Assembly (NCBI RefSeq): GCF_002797495.1
Contig: NZ_PGEZ01000001.1
Span: 2,418,001 to 2,482,000, forward strand
Direction: 5' to 3'
Length of the DNA: 64,000 bases
From: Mumia flava
Lineage (GTDB): Bacteria; Actinomycetota; Actinomycetes; Propionibacteriales; Nocardioidaceae
Position 1 is the stretch's first letter. Each line of letters opens with the position of its first letter. The notes under the pieces were generated by a model. The model had not been told where the DNA came from and did not search any database. It was given only the letters and a program-made list of their open reading frames with translations. The translations under genes were made by a program, and so were the position numbers. Of the stretch, positions 7,921 through 16,401 are shown piece by piece.

Positions 7921-8007
7921 ACGCCGTCTGCATCGTGCTGCTCGGCCCGGCGGTGCTGGCGATCCTGCGCCGGGCGGCGCGGCGGGCGTCGTTCGACGCC
8001 ACCCCGA
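7921..8007 (+). repeat. Right 87-bp direct repeat (orphaned ecfS end)
   Basis: Exact copy of 5998-6084, in the same orientation and the same reading phase. It marks the right boundary of the island. Confidence 0.95.
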
Positions 8008-8039
8008 CCTTCGGCCCACCCGTACGCTCGATCGGGTGA
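7921..8039 (+). pseudogene. Orphaned 3' end of the original ecfS
   Basis: The ecfS reading frame continues through the right repeat to a TGA at 8037-8039, which overlaps the GTG start of the following gene (GTGA). That overlap is the operon style of this genome. This copy is therefore most simply the native ecfS end, cut off when the island arrived. It has no start and should not be translated as a protein. Confidence 0.8.
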
Positions 8040-8647
8040 GTTCCACCGATTCCGTACGCATGCCCGTGACCGTCGCGATCACCCGGCGCACCGATCCTGC
8101 GAACGCCGACCAGATGATCGCCTGGGTCCGGGCCGGCTCCTCGCTGGCGGAGCGGTTCGAGGGCTTCCTCGGCACCGGCTGGGTCCGGCCGGGTGCGGAC
8201 TCGGAGGAGTGGCACATGCTCTACCGGTTCGCCGACGCCGAGAGCCTCGCGACCTGGGAGGCGTCGTCGCAGCGGCGCTGGTGGCTGGAGGCCGGCGAGG
8301 ACATCGTCGAGGACCAGCGCGCCGAGCGGCGGACCGGGATCGAAGGCTGGTTCGACCCGCCGCAGGAGTACGACGTCGAGGACCTGCGTCCGCTCCCGCC
8401 GGCGCCGCCGCGGTGGAAGCAGGGGGCGCTGATCTGGAGCGCGTTCTTCCCGCTGAGCCTCGTGCTCGGCACGCTGCTCCACGCGGTCTGGCCGGACGCG
8501 AACCTCGTGCTGCGCACCATGATCACCACGCTGATCGCGACGCCGATCATGGTGTACGGGCTGCTGCCGTGGATCACGTCGACGTTCGAGTGGTGGCTGC
8601 GCGGCGAGCCCGCGCCGTGGCGGCGCTCAGGCCAGGAAGCCGCGTAG
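8036..8647 (+). CDS. Antibiotic-biosynthesis-monooxygenase-fold protein with two membrane helices
   Basis: 203 aa from a GTG at 8036 (ATG at 8060 is the alternative). An N-terminal ABM/dimeric alpha-beta barrel pattern is followed from about residue 125 by two hydrophobic helices (FFPLSLVLGTLL and TLIATPIMVYGLLPWI). Such membrane-tethered ABM proteins are common in actinobacteria and lack an assigned reaction. Before the insertion it was translationally coupled to ecfS and may have belonged to the vitamin operon. Its promoter now is unknown. Its 3' end overlaps the convergent GntR gene by 21 bp. Confidence 0.72.
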   Translation: MSSTDSVRMPVTVAITRRTDPANADQMIAWVRAGSSLAERFEGFLGTGWVRPGADSEEWHMLYRFADAESLATWEASSQRRWWLEAGEDIVEDQRAERRTGIEGWFDPPQEYDVEDLRPLPPAPPRWKQGALIWSAFFPLSLVLGTLLHAVWPDANLVLRTMITTLIATPIMVYGLLPWITSTFEWWLRGEPAPWRRSGQEAA

Positions 8648-9379
8648 CAGCGCGGCCGACCCGGCGAGGTGCTCCTCCATCGCCGCGGCTGCGCCGTCGG
8701 CGTCGCCGGCGAGCACGGCGATGACGATCGTCTCGTGCTGGTCGTCGGAGTGCCGGATGTTGCGCTCGAGCAGCGGGATCCCGTCGAGGAACGCGTTCAC
8801 GTGCATCCGGTTGTCGGCCACGAGCGGCAGCAGCGACGGCGACCCGGCGAGCTCGGCGAAGGTGAGGTGGAGGCGCGAGTCGAGCCGCCGGTAGTCGCCG
8901 GGCCCCGCGCCGCGGGTCTCCTTCAGGCGCGCCCACAGCGTCTCGCGCTCGGCGGCGGTCAGGGTGCGCCGCGCGGCCTGCCGTACGGCGCCGGTCTCCA
9001 GGATCTCGCGCAGCCGCAGGACGTCGTCGAGGTGCGCCTCCGCATGCTCGGGTCCGCCGGTACGGCCCGGAGCCGGCGGGTCGTCGACGACGAACGTGCC
9101 GCCGTAGCGCCCCCGTCGCGACGCCAGGTAGCCCGCGTCGGCCAGCGACTTGATCGCGTCGCGCACGGTGTCACGACTGACGCCCAGCCGGGCCGCGAGG
9201 TCGCGCTCGGGCGGCAGCTTCTCGCCCGGTCCGACCACGCCGAGGCGGACGGTCTGGAGCAGCCGCTGGACGGTGTCCTCGAACGCGTTGCCCGGCCGGA
9301 CCGGACGCAGCAGCGCATCCCCGACGCCGTCGGCGGCGTCAGCAGGCTGTGGGCTCGGCTCGCTCATCACGTCCAGCAT
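8627..9379 (-). CDS. GntR-family regulator, FadR type
   Basis: 250 aa. An N-terminal winged helix (about 28-95, with PPERDLAARLGVSRDTVRDAIKSLADAGYLASRRGRYGG) is followed by an all-helical FCD ligand domain. It is the last gene of the minus-strand amine-catabolism operon, 7 bp after the SDR stop. It is therefore the likely ligand-responsive regulator of that operon and of the divergent permease, with a pathway intermediate as the probable signal. An ATG at 9367 is an equally possible start. Confidence 0.85.
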   Translation of the reverse strand: MLDVMSEPSPQPADAADGVGDALLRPVRPGNAFEDTVQRLLQTVRLGVVGPGEKLPPERDLAARLGVSRDTVRDAIKSLADAGYLASRRGRYGGTFVVDDPPAPGRTGGPEHAEAHLDDVLRLREILETGAVRQAARRTLTAAERETLWARLKETRGAGPGDYRRLDSRLHLTFAELAGSPSLLPLVADNRMHVNAFLDGIPLLERNIRHSDDQHETIVIAVLAGDADGAAAAMEEHLAGSAALLRGFLA

Positions 9380-9386
9380 GGCGGGT

Positions 9387-10169
9387 CTAGAGCGGAGTCA
9401 CGTACGCGGAGCTGATGCCGCCGTCGACCATGAACGTCGACGCGGTGACGAACGAGGCGTCGTCGCTGGCCAGGAATGCGACGGTCGAGGCGATCTCCTC
9501 GGGCTCCGCGAACCGCCCGACGGGCACGTGCACGAGCCGGCGCGCGGCGCGCTCGGGGTCCTTCGCGAACAGCTCGGTCAGCAGTGGTGTGTTCACCGGG
9601 CCCGGGCACAGGGCGTTCACCCGGATGCCCTGCCGGGCGTACTGCACCCCGAGCTCGCGTGACATCGCGAGCACGCCGCCCTTGGACGCCGTGTAGGAGA
9701 TCTGGGAGGTGGCGGACCCCATCACGGCGACGAACGAGGCGGTGTTGATGATCGAGCCGCGCTGCGCGGGCACCATGTGCCGGAGCGCGGCTCGGCAGGA
9801 GAAGTACACCGAGGTGAGGTTCACGTCCTGCACGCGCTGCCACGCGTCGAGCCCGGTGGCCTCGATCAGGTCGTCCTCCGGTGGCGAGATCCCGGCGTTG
9901 TTGAACGCGATGTCGACCCTGCCGTACGCGTCGGCCGCCGCGTCGAAGAGCGTGTCGACCTGCTCCTCGACCGCGACGTCGGTCGGGACGAACAGGCCGG
10001 CCAGGTCGTCCGCGGCCTCCTTCCCCGCGGCGGGGTCGAGGTCCCCGATCACGATCCGCGCCCCCTCGGCCGCCATCCGCTGCGCCGCCGCCAGCCCGAT
10101 CCCGCCCGCGCCGCCGGTCACGACGGCGACCTTGCCCGCGAGCCTCTGGGTGAGGTCGATGGTGGTCAT
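9387..10169 (-). CDS. SDR-family NAD(P)-dependent oxidoreductase
   Basis: 260 aa classical short-chain dehydrogenase: TGGAGGIG cofactor motif near residue 19, NNAG at about 90 and YTASK active-site motif at about 158. It overlaps the aldehyde dehydrogenase stop (ATGA), so it belongs to the same operon. Within a gamma-glutamylation pathway it could oxidise an alcohol intermediate such as gamma-glutamylethanolamide to its aldehyde. That step is inferred from context; the family alone does not give the substrate. Confidence 0.85.
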   Translation of the reverse strand: MTTIDLTQRLAGKVAVVTGGAGGIGLAAAQRMAAEGARIVIGDLDPAAGKEAADDLAGLFVPTDVAVEEQVDTLFDAAADAYGRVDIAFNNAGISPPEDDLIEATGLDAWQRVQDVNLTSVYFSCRAALRHMVPAQRGSIINTASFVAVMGSATSQISYTASKGGVLAMSRELGVQYARQGIRVNALCPGPVNTPLLTELFAKDPERAARRLVHVPVGRFAEPEEIASTVAFLASDDASFVTASTFMVDGGISSAYVTPL

Positions 10170-11536
10170 GCTGGCTCCTCCTCGATGGCGAAGTAGACGT
10201 TCTTGGTCTCGGTGAACGCGTCGGGTGCGTCGGGGCCCAGCTCGCGCCCGATCCCGGACTGCTTGAACCCGCCGAACGGCGTCGCGTAGCGCACCGACGC
10301 GTGCGAGTTCACCGACAGGTTGCCCGCCTCCACCGCACGCGAGACCCGGACCGCACGGGACAGGTCGCGCGTCCAGATCGAGCCCGACAGCCCGTACGCG
10401 GTGTCGTTGGCGAGCCCGATCGCGTCGGCCTCGTCGGTGAACGGCAGGACCGTCACCACCGGACCGAAGATCTCCTCGCGGACGCTGCGGTCGTCGCGCT
10501 CAGGGGTGAGCACGGTCGGCGGGAACCAGAACCCGGCACCGTCGGGTGCGCTGCCGCGGAACGCGACCGGCGCGTCGTCGTCGACGTAGGAGGCGACCTT
10601 CTCCCAGTGCGTGCGCGAGACCAGCGGTCCCATCTCGGTCGCGGGGTCGGTCGGGTCGCCGACCGCGACGGCCCGTACGGCCGGCTCGAGCAGCTCCATG
10701 AACCGCTCGTAGACGTCGGCCTGCACGAGGATCCGGCTGCGGGCGCAGCAGTCCTGCCCCGCGTTGTCGAACACGCCGTACGGCGCGGTCGAGGCGGCGC
10801 GCTCGAGATCGGAGTCGGCGAAGACGATGTTCGCGCTCTTGCCGCCGAGCTCCAGGGTCACGTTCGTGACCGTCGGCGCCGCGGCCGCCATCACCTTCGC
10901 GCCGGTCGTCGTCGACCCGGTGAAGACCACCTTGCCGACTCCGGGATGGGTGACCAGCCTGTCACCGACGACGTCCCCGCGTCCCGGCACCACCTGGAGG
11001 AGGTGCTCGGGAAGCCCCGCCTCGAGCGCGAGCTCGCCGAGCCGGATCGTCGTCAGCGGAGTCCACTCCGCGGGCTTCACGACGACCGCGTTGCCGGCCG
11101 CCAGGGCGGGCGCGAACCCCCAGGCCGCGATCGTCATCGGGAAGTTCCAGGGCGTGATGATCCCGACGACCCCGATCGGCTCCGCGAACGTGATGTCGAG
11201 GCCGCCGGCGACCGGGATCTGCCGCCCGCCGAGCCGCTCGGGCGCCGCCGCGTAGTACGTGAGCACGTCCGCGACGTGGCCCGCCTCCCAGCGGGCCTGG
11301 CCGATCGGGTGGCCGCTGTTCGCGACCTCCAGCGCGGCCAGCTCCTCGGCGTGGCTCGCGACCGTCCCCGCGAAGGCGCGCAGCGCACGGGCACGGTCGG
11401 CCGGCGCCAGCCGGGCCCAGGTGCGCTGCGCGGCGCGCGCTCGTACGACCGCCTCGTCGACGGCGTCGGCGTCGGCCAGCGGGACCGGGCCGAGCGGCTT
11501 CTCGTCCGCCGGGTTGACCAGCTCGATCGTGCTCAT
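10166..11536 (-). CDS. Aldehyde dehydrogenase of the gamma-glutamyl amine pathway
   Basis: 456 aa. It contains the catalytic Cys motif GQDCCARS, the Glu motif LELGGKSANIVF and the PWNFP NAD-binding segment. The start is the ATG at 11536, which overlaps the amidotransferase stop by 4 bp. In PuuC-like or GlnA4-linked pathways this enzyme oxidises the gamma-glutamyl aldehyde to the acid before the amide bond is cut. Exact substrate inferred from neighbours. Confidence 0.88.
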   Translation of the reverse strand: MSTIELVNPADEKPLGPVPLADADAVDEAVVRARAAQRTWARLAPADRARALRAFAGTVASHAEELAALEVANSGHPIGQARWEAGHVADVLTYYAAAPERLGGRQIPVAGGLDITFAEPIGVVGIITPWNFPMTIAAWGFAPALAAGNAVVVKPAEWTPLTTIRLGELALEAGLPEHLLQVVPGRGDVVGDRLVTHPGVGKVVFTGSTTTGAKVMAAAAPTVTNVTLELGGKSANIVFADSDLERAASTAPYGVFDNAGQDCCARSRILVQADVYERFMELLEPAVRAVAVGDPTDPATEMGPLVSRTHWEKVASYVDDDAPVAFRGSAPDGAGFWFPPTVLTPERDDRSVREEIFGPVVTVLPFTDEADAIGLANDTAYGLSGSIWTRDLSRAVRVSRAVEAGNLSVNSHASVRYATPFGGFKQSGIGRELGPDAPDAFTETKNVYFAIEEEPA

Positions 11537-12273
11537 GCGTACGCCCCCGTCCTGCGTCGTGCCGACGCGTCCACCAGCGCGGCGAACAGCCGCAGGTCGT
11601 CGAGGTCCTCCTCCGGGTGCCACTGCACGGCGACGCCGAACGGGTGGTCGGGCAGCTCCACGGCCTCGACCAGCCCGTCGTCGTCGCGCGCGCCGACGAC
11701 GAGACCGTCCGCGACCCGGTCGATCGCCTGGTGGTGGTAGCAGGGTGCGGTGACCCCGTCGCCGAGGATGTCCGCGACCCGCGTGCCGGGCACGGTCGTC
11801 ACCACCGTCGGGGTGAAGACCGCGTTGCCGGCCCGGTGCCCGTGGTGCCCGATGACCTCGGGGACGTGCTGGTGGAGTGTCCCGCCGAGCGCGACGCCGA
11901 GCACCTGCGCGCCGCGGCAGATGCCGAGGAAGGGGACTCCTCGCGCGATCGCCTCGTGCACGAGCAGCGCCTCCCACGTGTCGCGCTGACGCTGCGGCGG
12001 ATCGGTCGCGTCGTGCGGCCCCGCTCCGTACAGCGCGGGGTCGACGTCGCTGCCGCCGACCAGCACCAGTCCGTCGAGCCGGTCGAGCACGGCCGCGGCG
12101 ACCGCGGCGTCCGCGGGCTGGGGAGGGAGCAGGACGGCGATCCCGCCCGCTCGGGTGACGCCTTCGACGTACGGGGCGGGGGTCAGGCACGCCTCGACGT
12201 CCCACACCCCGGTCACCGCGCGCTGCCGGTAGGTGGACACGCCGACGACGGGCGCCTGCTCAGAGCCGCTCAA
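11533..12273 (-). CDS. Class-I glutamine amidotransferase-like hydrolase (PuuD-like)
   Basis: 246 aa peptidase C26 fold. It has the nucleophile elbow GICRG with C119, and the His-x-Glu pair in WHPEED near the C-terminus. PuuD-type enzymes hydrolyse the gamma-glutamyl bond to release glutamate and the oxidised amine. It overlaps the glutamine-synthetase-like gene by 14 bp upstream and the aldehyde dehydrogenase downstream, fitting one ordered pathway. Confidence 0.87.
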   Translation of the reverse strand: MSGSEQAPVVGVSTYRQRAVTGVWDVEACLTPAPYVEGVTRAGGIAVLLPPQPADAAVAAAVLDRLDGLVLVGGSDVDPALYGAGPHDATDPPQRQRDTWEALLVHEAIARGVPFLGICRGAQVLGVALGGTLHQHVPEVIGHHGHRAGNAVFTPTVVTTVPGTRVADILGDGVTAPCYHHQAIDRVADGLVVGARDDDGLVEAVELPDHPFGVAVQWHPEEDLDDLRLFAALVDASARRRTGAYA

Positions 12274-13627
12274 AGCCGCGCACCCGCTCCCAGTCCGTCA
12301 CCGCCGCGTCGTAGGCCCGGGTCTCGACGGCGGCGTTGTTGAGGTAGTGCGCGACGACGTCGTCGCCGAACGCCTGCCGGGCGACGGTCGACGTGGCGAA
12401 GAGGTCGGCGGCGTCGCGCAGCGTCGTCGGGAGGTGGTCGCCCTTGACCTCGTACGCGTTGCCCTCGAGCGGAGCGGACAGCTCCAGCTCCTCGTCGATC
12501 CCGTGCAGGCCGCCGGCGATCAGCGCCGCGAGGCTGAGGTACGGGTTCACGTCGCCGCCCGGTGCGCGGCACTCGACCCGCATCCCGTGCCCGTGGCCGA
12601 CGACCCGCATCGCGCAGGTGCGGTTGTCGAGGCCCCACGCGATCGCGGTCGGGGCGAAGCTGCCCACCGCGTACCGCTTGTAGGAGTTGATGTTGGGGGC
12701 GTGGAACAGGGTGAGCTCGCGCAGCGTGGCCAGCTGGCCCGCGACGAAGTGCCGGAACATCGGGGCCATGCCGTGCGGTCCGTCGTCGGCGGCGAACACC
12801 GCGTCGCCGTCCTCGCTGCGCAGCGAGAGGTGCACGTGGCACGAGTTGCCCTCGCGCTCGTCGAACTTCGCCATGAACGTCAGGCTCTTGCCGTGCTGGT
12901 CGGCGATCTCCTTCGCGCCGTTCTTGTAGATCGTGTGGTTGTCGCAGGTGGCGAGCGCGTGGGCGTAGCGGAACGCGATCTCCTGCTGCCCGAGGTTGCA
13001 CTCGCCCTTGACGCCCTCGCAGTACATCCCGGCGCCGTCCATCCCGCGCCGGATGTCGTGCAGCAGCGGCTCCATCCGCGTCGACGCGAGCATCGCGTAG
13101 TCGACGTTGTAGTCGGTGGCGGGGGTCAGGTCGCGGTACCCCTTCGCCCACGCGTCGCGGTAGCCGTCGTCGAAGACCATGAACTCGAGCTCCGTCCCGG
13201 CGTACGGCACCAGGCCGCGCTCGGCGAGCCGGTCGAGCTGACGACGCAGGACGGCGCGCGGTGCCGCAGCGACGGGGCTGCCGTCGTGGGCGAGCAGGTC
13301 GGCCATCACGAGCGCCGTCGCGGGCTGCCACGGGATGCGCCGCAGGGTGGAGAAGTCGGGCGTCATGACCATGTCGCCGTAGCCCGTGTCCCAGCTCGAC
13401 ATCGCGTACCCGTCGACCGTGTTCATCTCCACGTCGACGGCGAGGAGGTAGTTGCAGCACTCCGCGCCGTGCTCGGCGACCTCCTCGAGGAAGAGCCGGG
13501 CCGAGACCCGCTTCCCGGTGAGCCGGCCCTGCATGTCGGCGAACGCGACGATCACGGTGTCGATCGCCCCGGTCGCGACCTCGTCGCGCAGCTCGGAGAG
13601 GCTCAGGTTTCCCGACACGACCTCCAC
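12260..13627 (-). CDS. Glutamine-synthetase-like gamma-glutamyl amine ligase
   Basis: 455 aa GS-II/III-like fold with characteristic NGAKEIADQHGKSLTFMAKF, ATP-site HVHLSL and NRTCAMRVVGHGHGMRVECR segments. Its neighbours are not nitrogen genes but an amidotransferase, aldehyde dehydrogenase, SDR and amine permease. It therefore most likely joins glutamate to an amine (PuuA, or GlnA4-type gamma-glutamylethanolamide synthetase) rather than making glutamine. First gene of the minus-strand operon. Confidence 0.85.
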   Translation of the reverse strand: MEVVSGNLSLSELRDEVATGAIDTVIVAFADMQGRLTGKRVSARLFLEEVAEHGAECCNYLLAVDVEMNTVDGYAMSSWDTGYGDMVMTPDFSTLRRIPWQPATALVMADLLAHDGSPVAAAPRAVLRRQLDRLAERGLVPYAGTELEFMVFDDGYRDAWAKGYRDLTPATDYNVDYAMLASTRMEPLLHDIRRGMDGAGMYCEGVKGECNLGQQEIAFRYAHALATCDNHTIYKNGAKEIADQHGKSLTFMAKFDEREGNSCHVHLSLRSEDGDAVFAADDGPHGMAPMFRHFVAGQLATLRELTLFHAPNINSYKRYAVGSFAPTAIAWGLDNRTCAMRVVGHGHGMRVECRAPGGDVNPYLSLAALIAGGLHGIDEELELSAPLEGNAYEVKGDHLPTTLRDAADLFATSTVARQAFGDDVVAHYLNNAAVETRAYDAAVTDWERVRGFERL

Positions 13628-13801
13628 GGTTCCTCCTGCGTGCTCTGGCTCGACCTGGATCAGGACAAGTCAACCATTAGCGCATCATGTTTCCGAGTCA
13701 GTGTCCTCGAAGTGATGCGATCTTTACGTTCAAAGGTATGTCCTGAGTACCAATAGCGGGTCTAGTCTCAGCAGAAGCGACGACCGGCCAGGAGGAGCGC
13801 C
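13628..13801. promoter_or_regulatory. Divergent promoter region, ligase operon and permease
   Basis: 174 bp between divergent starts, locally richer in A/T (around 13670-13760). A GGTAT-N7-GTACC inverted repeat near 13735-13752 is a possible site for the operon-encoded GntR regulator. A Shine-Dalgarno (GGAGGA) precedes the permease ATG. The operator is tentative. Confidence 0.4.
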
Positions 13802-15352
13802 ATGTCCGCCGAGAAGACCACGCCACCCGCGAGACCGACCATGAGCGCCTCGGGCGCGACCTACACCCATGCCGAGGACGGCTACTTCGAGAAGCGCCAG
13901 CTGCGGCGCACCGCCGGGTTCTGGGGCCTGTGGGGCATCGGGGTCGCGGCCGTCATCTCCGGTGACTTCTCGGGCTGGAACTTCGGGCTCGACGCCGGCG
14001 GCTGGGGCGGCCTCGCGGTCGCGAGCCTGCTCATCGTCGTCATGTACTTCGGGATGCTGTTCTCGATCGGCGAGATGGCGGCCGCGATGCCCCACACCGG
14101 CGGGGCGTACTCGTTCTCCCGCGCGGCGATGGGGCCGTGGGGCGGCTTCGTCACCGGGTTCGCCGAGACGATCGAGTACGTCTTCACCACCGGCGTCGTG
14201 GTCTACTTCTCCGCCGGGTACGCGAACGCCGTCACCGACCAGCTCTTCGGGCTCGACCTGTCGGGCGCGATGTGGGTCTGGTGGCTGATCCTCTACGCGA
14301 TCTTCGTCGGCCTGAACTCGGCGGGCGCGGCGATCTCGTTCAAGTTCGCCATCGTCGTCGCCGTCATCTCGATCGGGATCCTCCTGCTCTTCGGCATCCT
14401 CGCCGTCGCGAACGGCGCGGTCGACTTCGGCCGCCTCCTGGACATCGAGCCCGACCCGGGCAACTCGACGTTCCTCCCGTTCGGGTTCGAGGGCGTTCTG
14501 TACGCGCTGCCGTTCGCGATGTGGTTCTTCCTCGGGATCGAGGAGCTCCCGCTGGCGGCCGAGGAGGCGCACGAGCCGCAGAAGGACATCCCGCGCGCCG
14601 GGATCTGGGGCATGGTCACGCTCGTGGCGTGCGCGTCGTTGGTGTTCTTCCTCAACCCCGCCGTCACCGGGTCGGAGGCGCTGCGGGTCGCGGGCGAGCC
14701 GCTGCTCGACGGGTTCCGCGGGTTCATGTCCGACGACGTCGCGGCGCTGCTCTCCGCCTTCGCGCTGATCGGCCTGCTGGCGAGCCTGCAGGGCATCATG
14801 TTCGCGTACGGCCGCAACATGTACTCGCTGTCACGGGCCGGGTACTACCCGAAGTTCCTGTCCCTCACGGGGGCGCGCCAGACCCCGTGGGTGGCGCTGG
14901 TGGCCGGCGCCGTGATCGGGTTCATCGCGCTCGTCGCCGTCGACTCGATCGACGGAGCCGGCGACGTGGTGCTCAACATCGCCGTGTGGGGTGCCGTGAT
15001 CGCGTACCTGCTCCAGATGGTCGCGTACGTGATGCTGCGCCGGAAGTTCCCGAGCGCCGTCCGCCCGTACCGCAGCCCGGTGGGCATCCCCGGTGCGGTG
15101 GTCGCCGGGATCATCGCCGTCGTCACGTTCGTCGGCATCCTCCTGAACGACGCGTACCGCACGGCCGTGATCGCGATCGCGATCCTCTACGTGCTCGGCC
15201 TGCTGGCGTTCGGCCTGTGGGGCCGGCACCGGCTCGTGCTGTCCCCGGAGGAGGAGTACGCGGTGACCGGCGGGCTGCACGGGTACGACCCCGAGTCCGA
15301 GGGGCTCGGCGGCACCATCGAGGACGAGATCCTCAAGGGCAACACCGACTGA
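13802..15352 (+). CDS. APC-family permease, ethanolamine permease type
   Basis: 516 aa with about twelve hydrophobic helices. The N-terminal stretch with VISGDFSGWNFGL and GGWGGL, followed by GEMAAAMPHTGGAYSF, is characteristic of the ethanolamine/amino-acid permease branch. Divergent from the gamma-glutamyl ligase operon, it supplies the amine that the ligase would condense with glutamate. This cargo assignment is what favours ethanolamine over putrescine for the cluster. No ethanolamine ammonia-lyase genes are seen. Confidence 0.82.
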   Translation: MSAEKTTPPARPTMSASGATYTHAEDGYFEKRQLRRTAGFWGLWGIGVAAVISGDFSGWNFGLDAGGWGGLAVASLLIVVMYFGMLFSIGEMAAAMPHTGGAYSFSRAAMGPWGGFVTGFAETIEYVFTTGVVVYFSAGYANAVTDQLFGLDLSGAMWVWWLILYAIFVGLNSAGAAISFKFAIVVAVISIGILLLFGILAVANGAVDFGRLLDIEPDPGNSTFLPFGFEGVLYALPFAMWFFLGIEELPLAAEEAHEPQKDIPRAGIWGMVTLVACASLVFFLNPAVTGSEALRVAGEPLLDGFRGFMSDDVAALLSAFALIGLLASLQGIMFAYGRNMYSLSRAGYYPKFLSLTGARQTPWVALVAGAVIGFIALVAVDSIDGAGDVVLNIAVWGAVIAYLLQMVAYVMLRRKFPSAVRPYRSPVGIPGAVVAGIIAVVTFVGILLNDAYRTAVIAIAILYVLGLLAFGLWGRHRLVLSPEEEYAVTGGLHGYDPESEGLGGTIEDEILKGNTD

Positions 15353-15355
15353 GGC

Positions 15356-15392
15356 GACGGGCCGACGGTGGCGGGGGGACCGTCGGCCCGTC
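15356..15392. terminator. Bidirectional hairpin between permease and oxidoreductase
   Basis: Perfect 14-bp stem: GACGGGCCGACGGT at 15356-15369 pairs with ACCGTCGGCCCGTC at 15379-15392. It sits in the 52-bp gap between convergent genes and likely ends both transcripts. Confidence 0.75.
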
Positions 15393-15404
15393 CCTTCGGC
15401 TCGC

Positions 15405-16373
15405 TCAGGGGACGAGGACGACCTTGCCCAGCGCAGCGCGCGTGTCGATCGCCTCGAGCGCCTTGGAGGCGTCGGCCAGTCCGAACGTGCCACCGATCGG
15501 CGGGGCGAGCGCTCCGGACTCGAGGTGCGGGACCAGCTCCTGCCACTGGGCCGCCACGTACCCGGGTCGCTTGAGCACGTACGCCCCCCAGCCGACGCCG
15601 ACCACGTCGAGGTTGTTGAGCAGCAGACGGTTGACCTTGACCTCCGGGATGGAGCCGGCGGTGAAGCCGATCACGAGCAGGCGTCCGTCATCGGCGAGGC
15701 AGCGCAGCGAGTCGGTGAACCGGTCGCCGCCGACCGGGTCGACGACGATGTCCACGCCGCGCTTCTCGGTGACCTCCTTGACCGCGTCACGGAACCCGTC
15801 GGCGAGGACGTACGTGTCGGCGCCCGCCGCGACGGCCACGTCCCCCTTCTCCTCGGTCGAGACGACGGCGATCACCTGGCCCGCGCCGAACGCCTTCGCG
15901 ACCTGGATCGATGCGGTGCCCACGCCACCGGCGGCGCCGTGGACCAGCACGGTCTCGCCCGCCTGCATCCGGCCGCGGGCGAGCAGCGCGAAGTGCGCGG
16001 TCAGGTAGTTCAGCGGGAGGCCGGCGCCCTGCTCGAAGGAGACGTTGTCCGGCAGGCGGAAGGTCAGGTCGGCGTTCGTCACGACCTGCTCGGAGAATCC
16101 GCCGAGCATCGGCAGAGCCGCGACGCGGTCGCCGGGGGCGAACCCGGAGCCCTCGGGGGCAGTCGCGACGACGCCGGCGATCTCCGACCCGGGGACGAAC
16201 GGCAGCTCGGGCTTGACCTGGTAGAGCCCTCGGGTCTGGAGCACCTCCGGGAACGAGACCCCGGCCGCGCGGACGTCGATGACGATCTGGTCCGGGCCGG
16301 GCGCGGGGGCGTCGATGTCGACGACCTCCACGGCCGAAGGCCCGTCGAGTGTGGTGATCTGAACAGCACGCAT
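15405..16373 (-). CDS. Zinc-independent NADPH:quinone oxidoreductase family protein
   Basis: 322 aa MDR-superfamily enzyme. An N-terminal GroES-like domain (PFVPGSEIAGVV) is followed by the nucleotide-binding motif HGAAGGVGTASIQVAKAFGA at about 143-163; zinc-ligand cysteines are absent. Members reduce quinones or enones with NADPH. Monocistronic, with a palindrome in the promoter region that suggests TetR-type control. Confidence 0.85.
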   Translation of the reverse strand: MRAVQITTLDGPSAVEVVDIDAPAPGPDQIVIDVRAAGVSFPEVLQTRGLYQVKPELPFVPGSEIAGVVATAPEGSGFAPGDRVAALPMLGGFSEQVVTNADLTFRLPDNVSFEQGAGLPLNYLTAHFALLARGRMQAGETVLVHGAAGGVGTASIQVAKAFGAGQVIAVVSTEEKGDVAVAAGADTYVLADGFRDAVKEVTEKRGVDIVVDPVGGDRFTDSLRCLADDGRLLVIGFTAGSIPEVKVNRLLLNNLDVVGVGWGAYVLKRPGYVAAQWQELVPHLESGALAPPIGGTFGLADASKALEAIDTRAALGKVVLVP

Positions 16374-16387
16374 GGCCCGAGCGTACC

Positions 16388-16401
16388 TAAGCGAACGCTT
16401 A
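16388..16401. promoter_or_regulatory. Palindromic operator upstream of the quinone oxidoreductase gene
   Basis: TAAGCG-AA-CGCTTA is a perfect 14-bp palindrome starting 15 bp before the ATG at 16373 (minus strand). The sequence style resembles TetR/AcrR operators. The cognate regulator is not identifiable here. Confidence 0.55.

Larger units (their letters stand above)
5998..8007. mobile_element. Two-gene genomic island bounded by 87-bp direct repeats in ecfS
   Basis: The segment between the repeats (6085-7920) has visibly lower GC than its surroundings (about 53 percent in a hand-counted line). It holds only a HipA-like kinase gene and a DUF3037 gene, both on the minus strand. Perfect 87-bp repeats flank it, each being the 3' part of ecfS. 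The left copy completes a functional ecfS. The right copy is an orphaned end still overlapping its old downstream neighbour. No integrase, transposase or terminal inverted repeats are visible, so entry by homologous recombination or by a recombinase acting in trans is inferred. Confidence 0.8.

Noticed and set aside
7852-8217. N-terminal extension of the HipA-like kinase frame by about 120 residues
   Set aside because: The extension runs through the duplicated ecfS end and the ABM gene in reverse and has low-complexity Arg/Pro content. The family begins near MRERGDW.
11533-13627. Nitrogen-assimilation glutamine synthetase
   Set aside because: The gene neighbourhood is amine catabolism (amidotransferase, aldehyde dehydrogenase, permease) and there is no glnB/glnE context.
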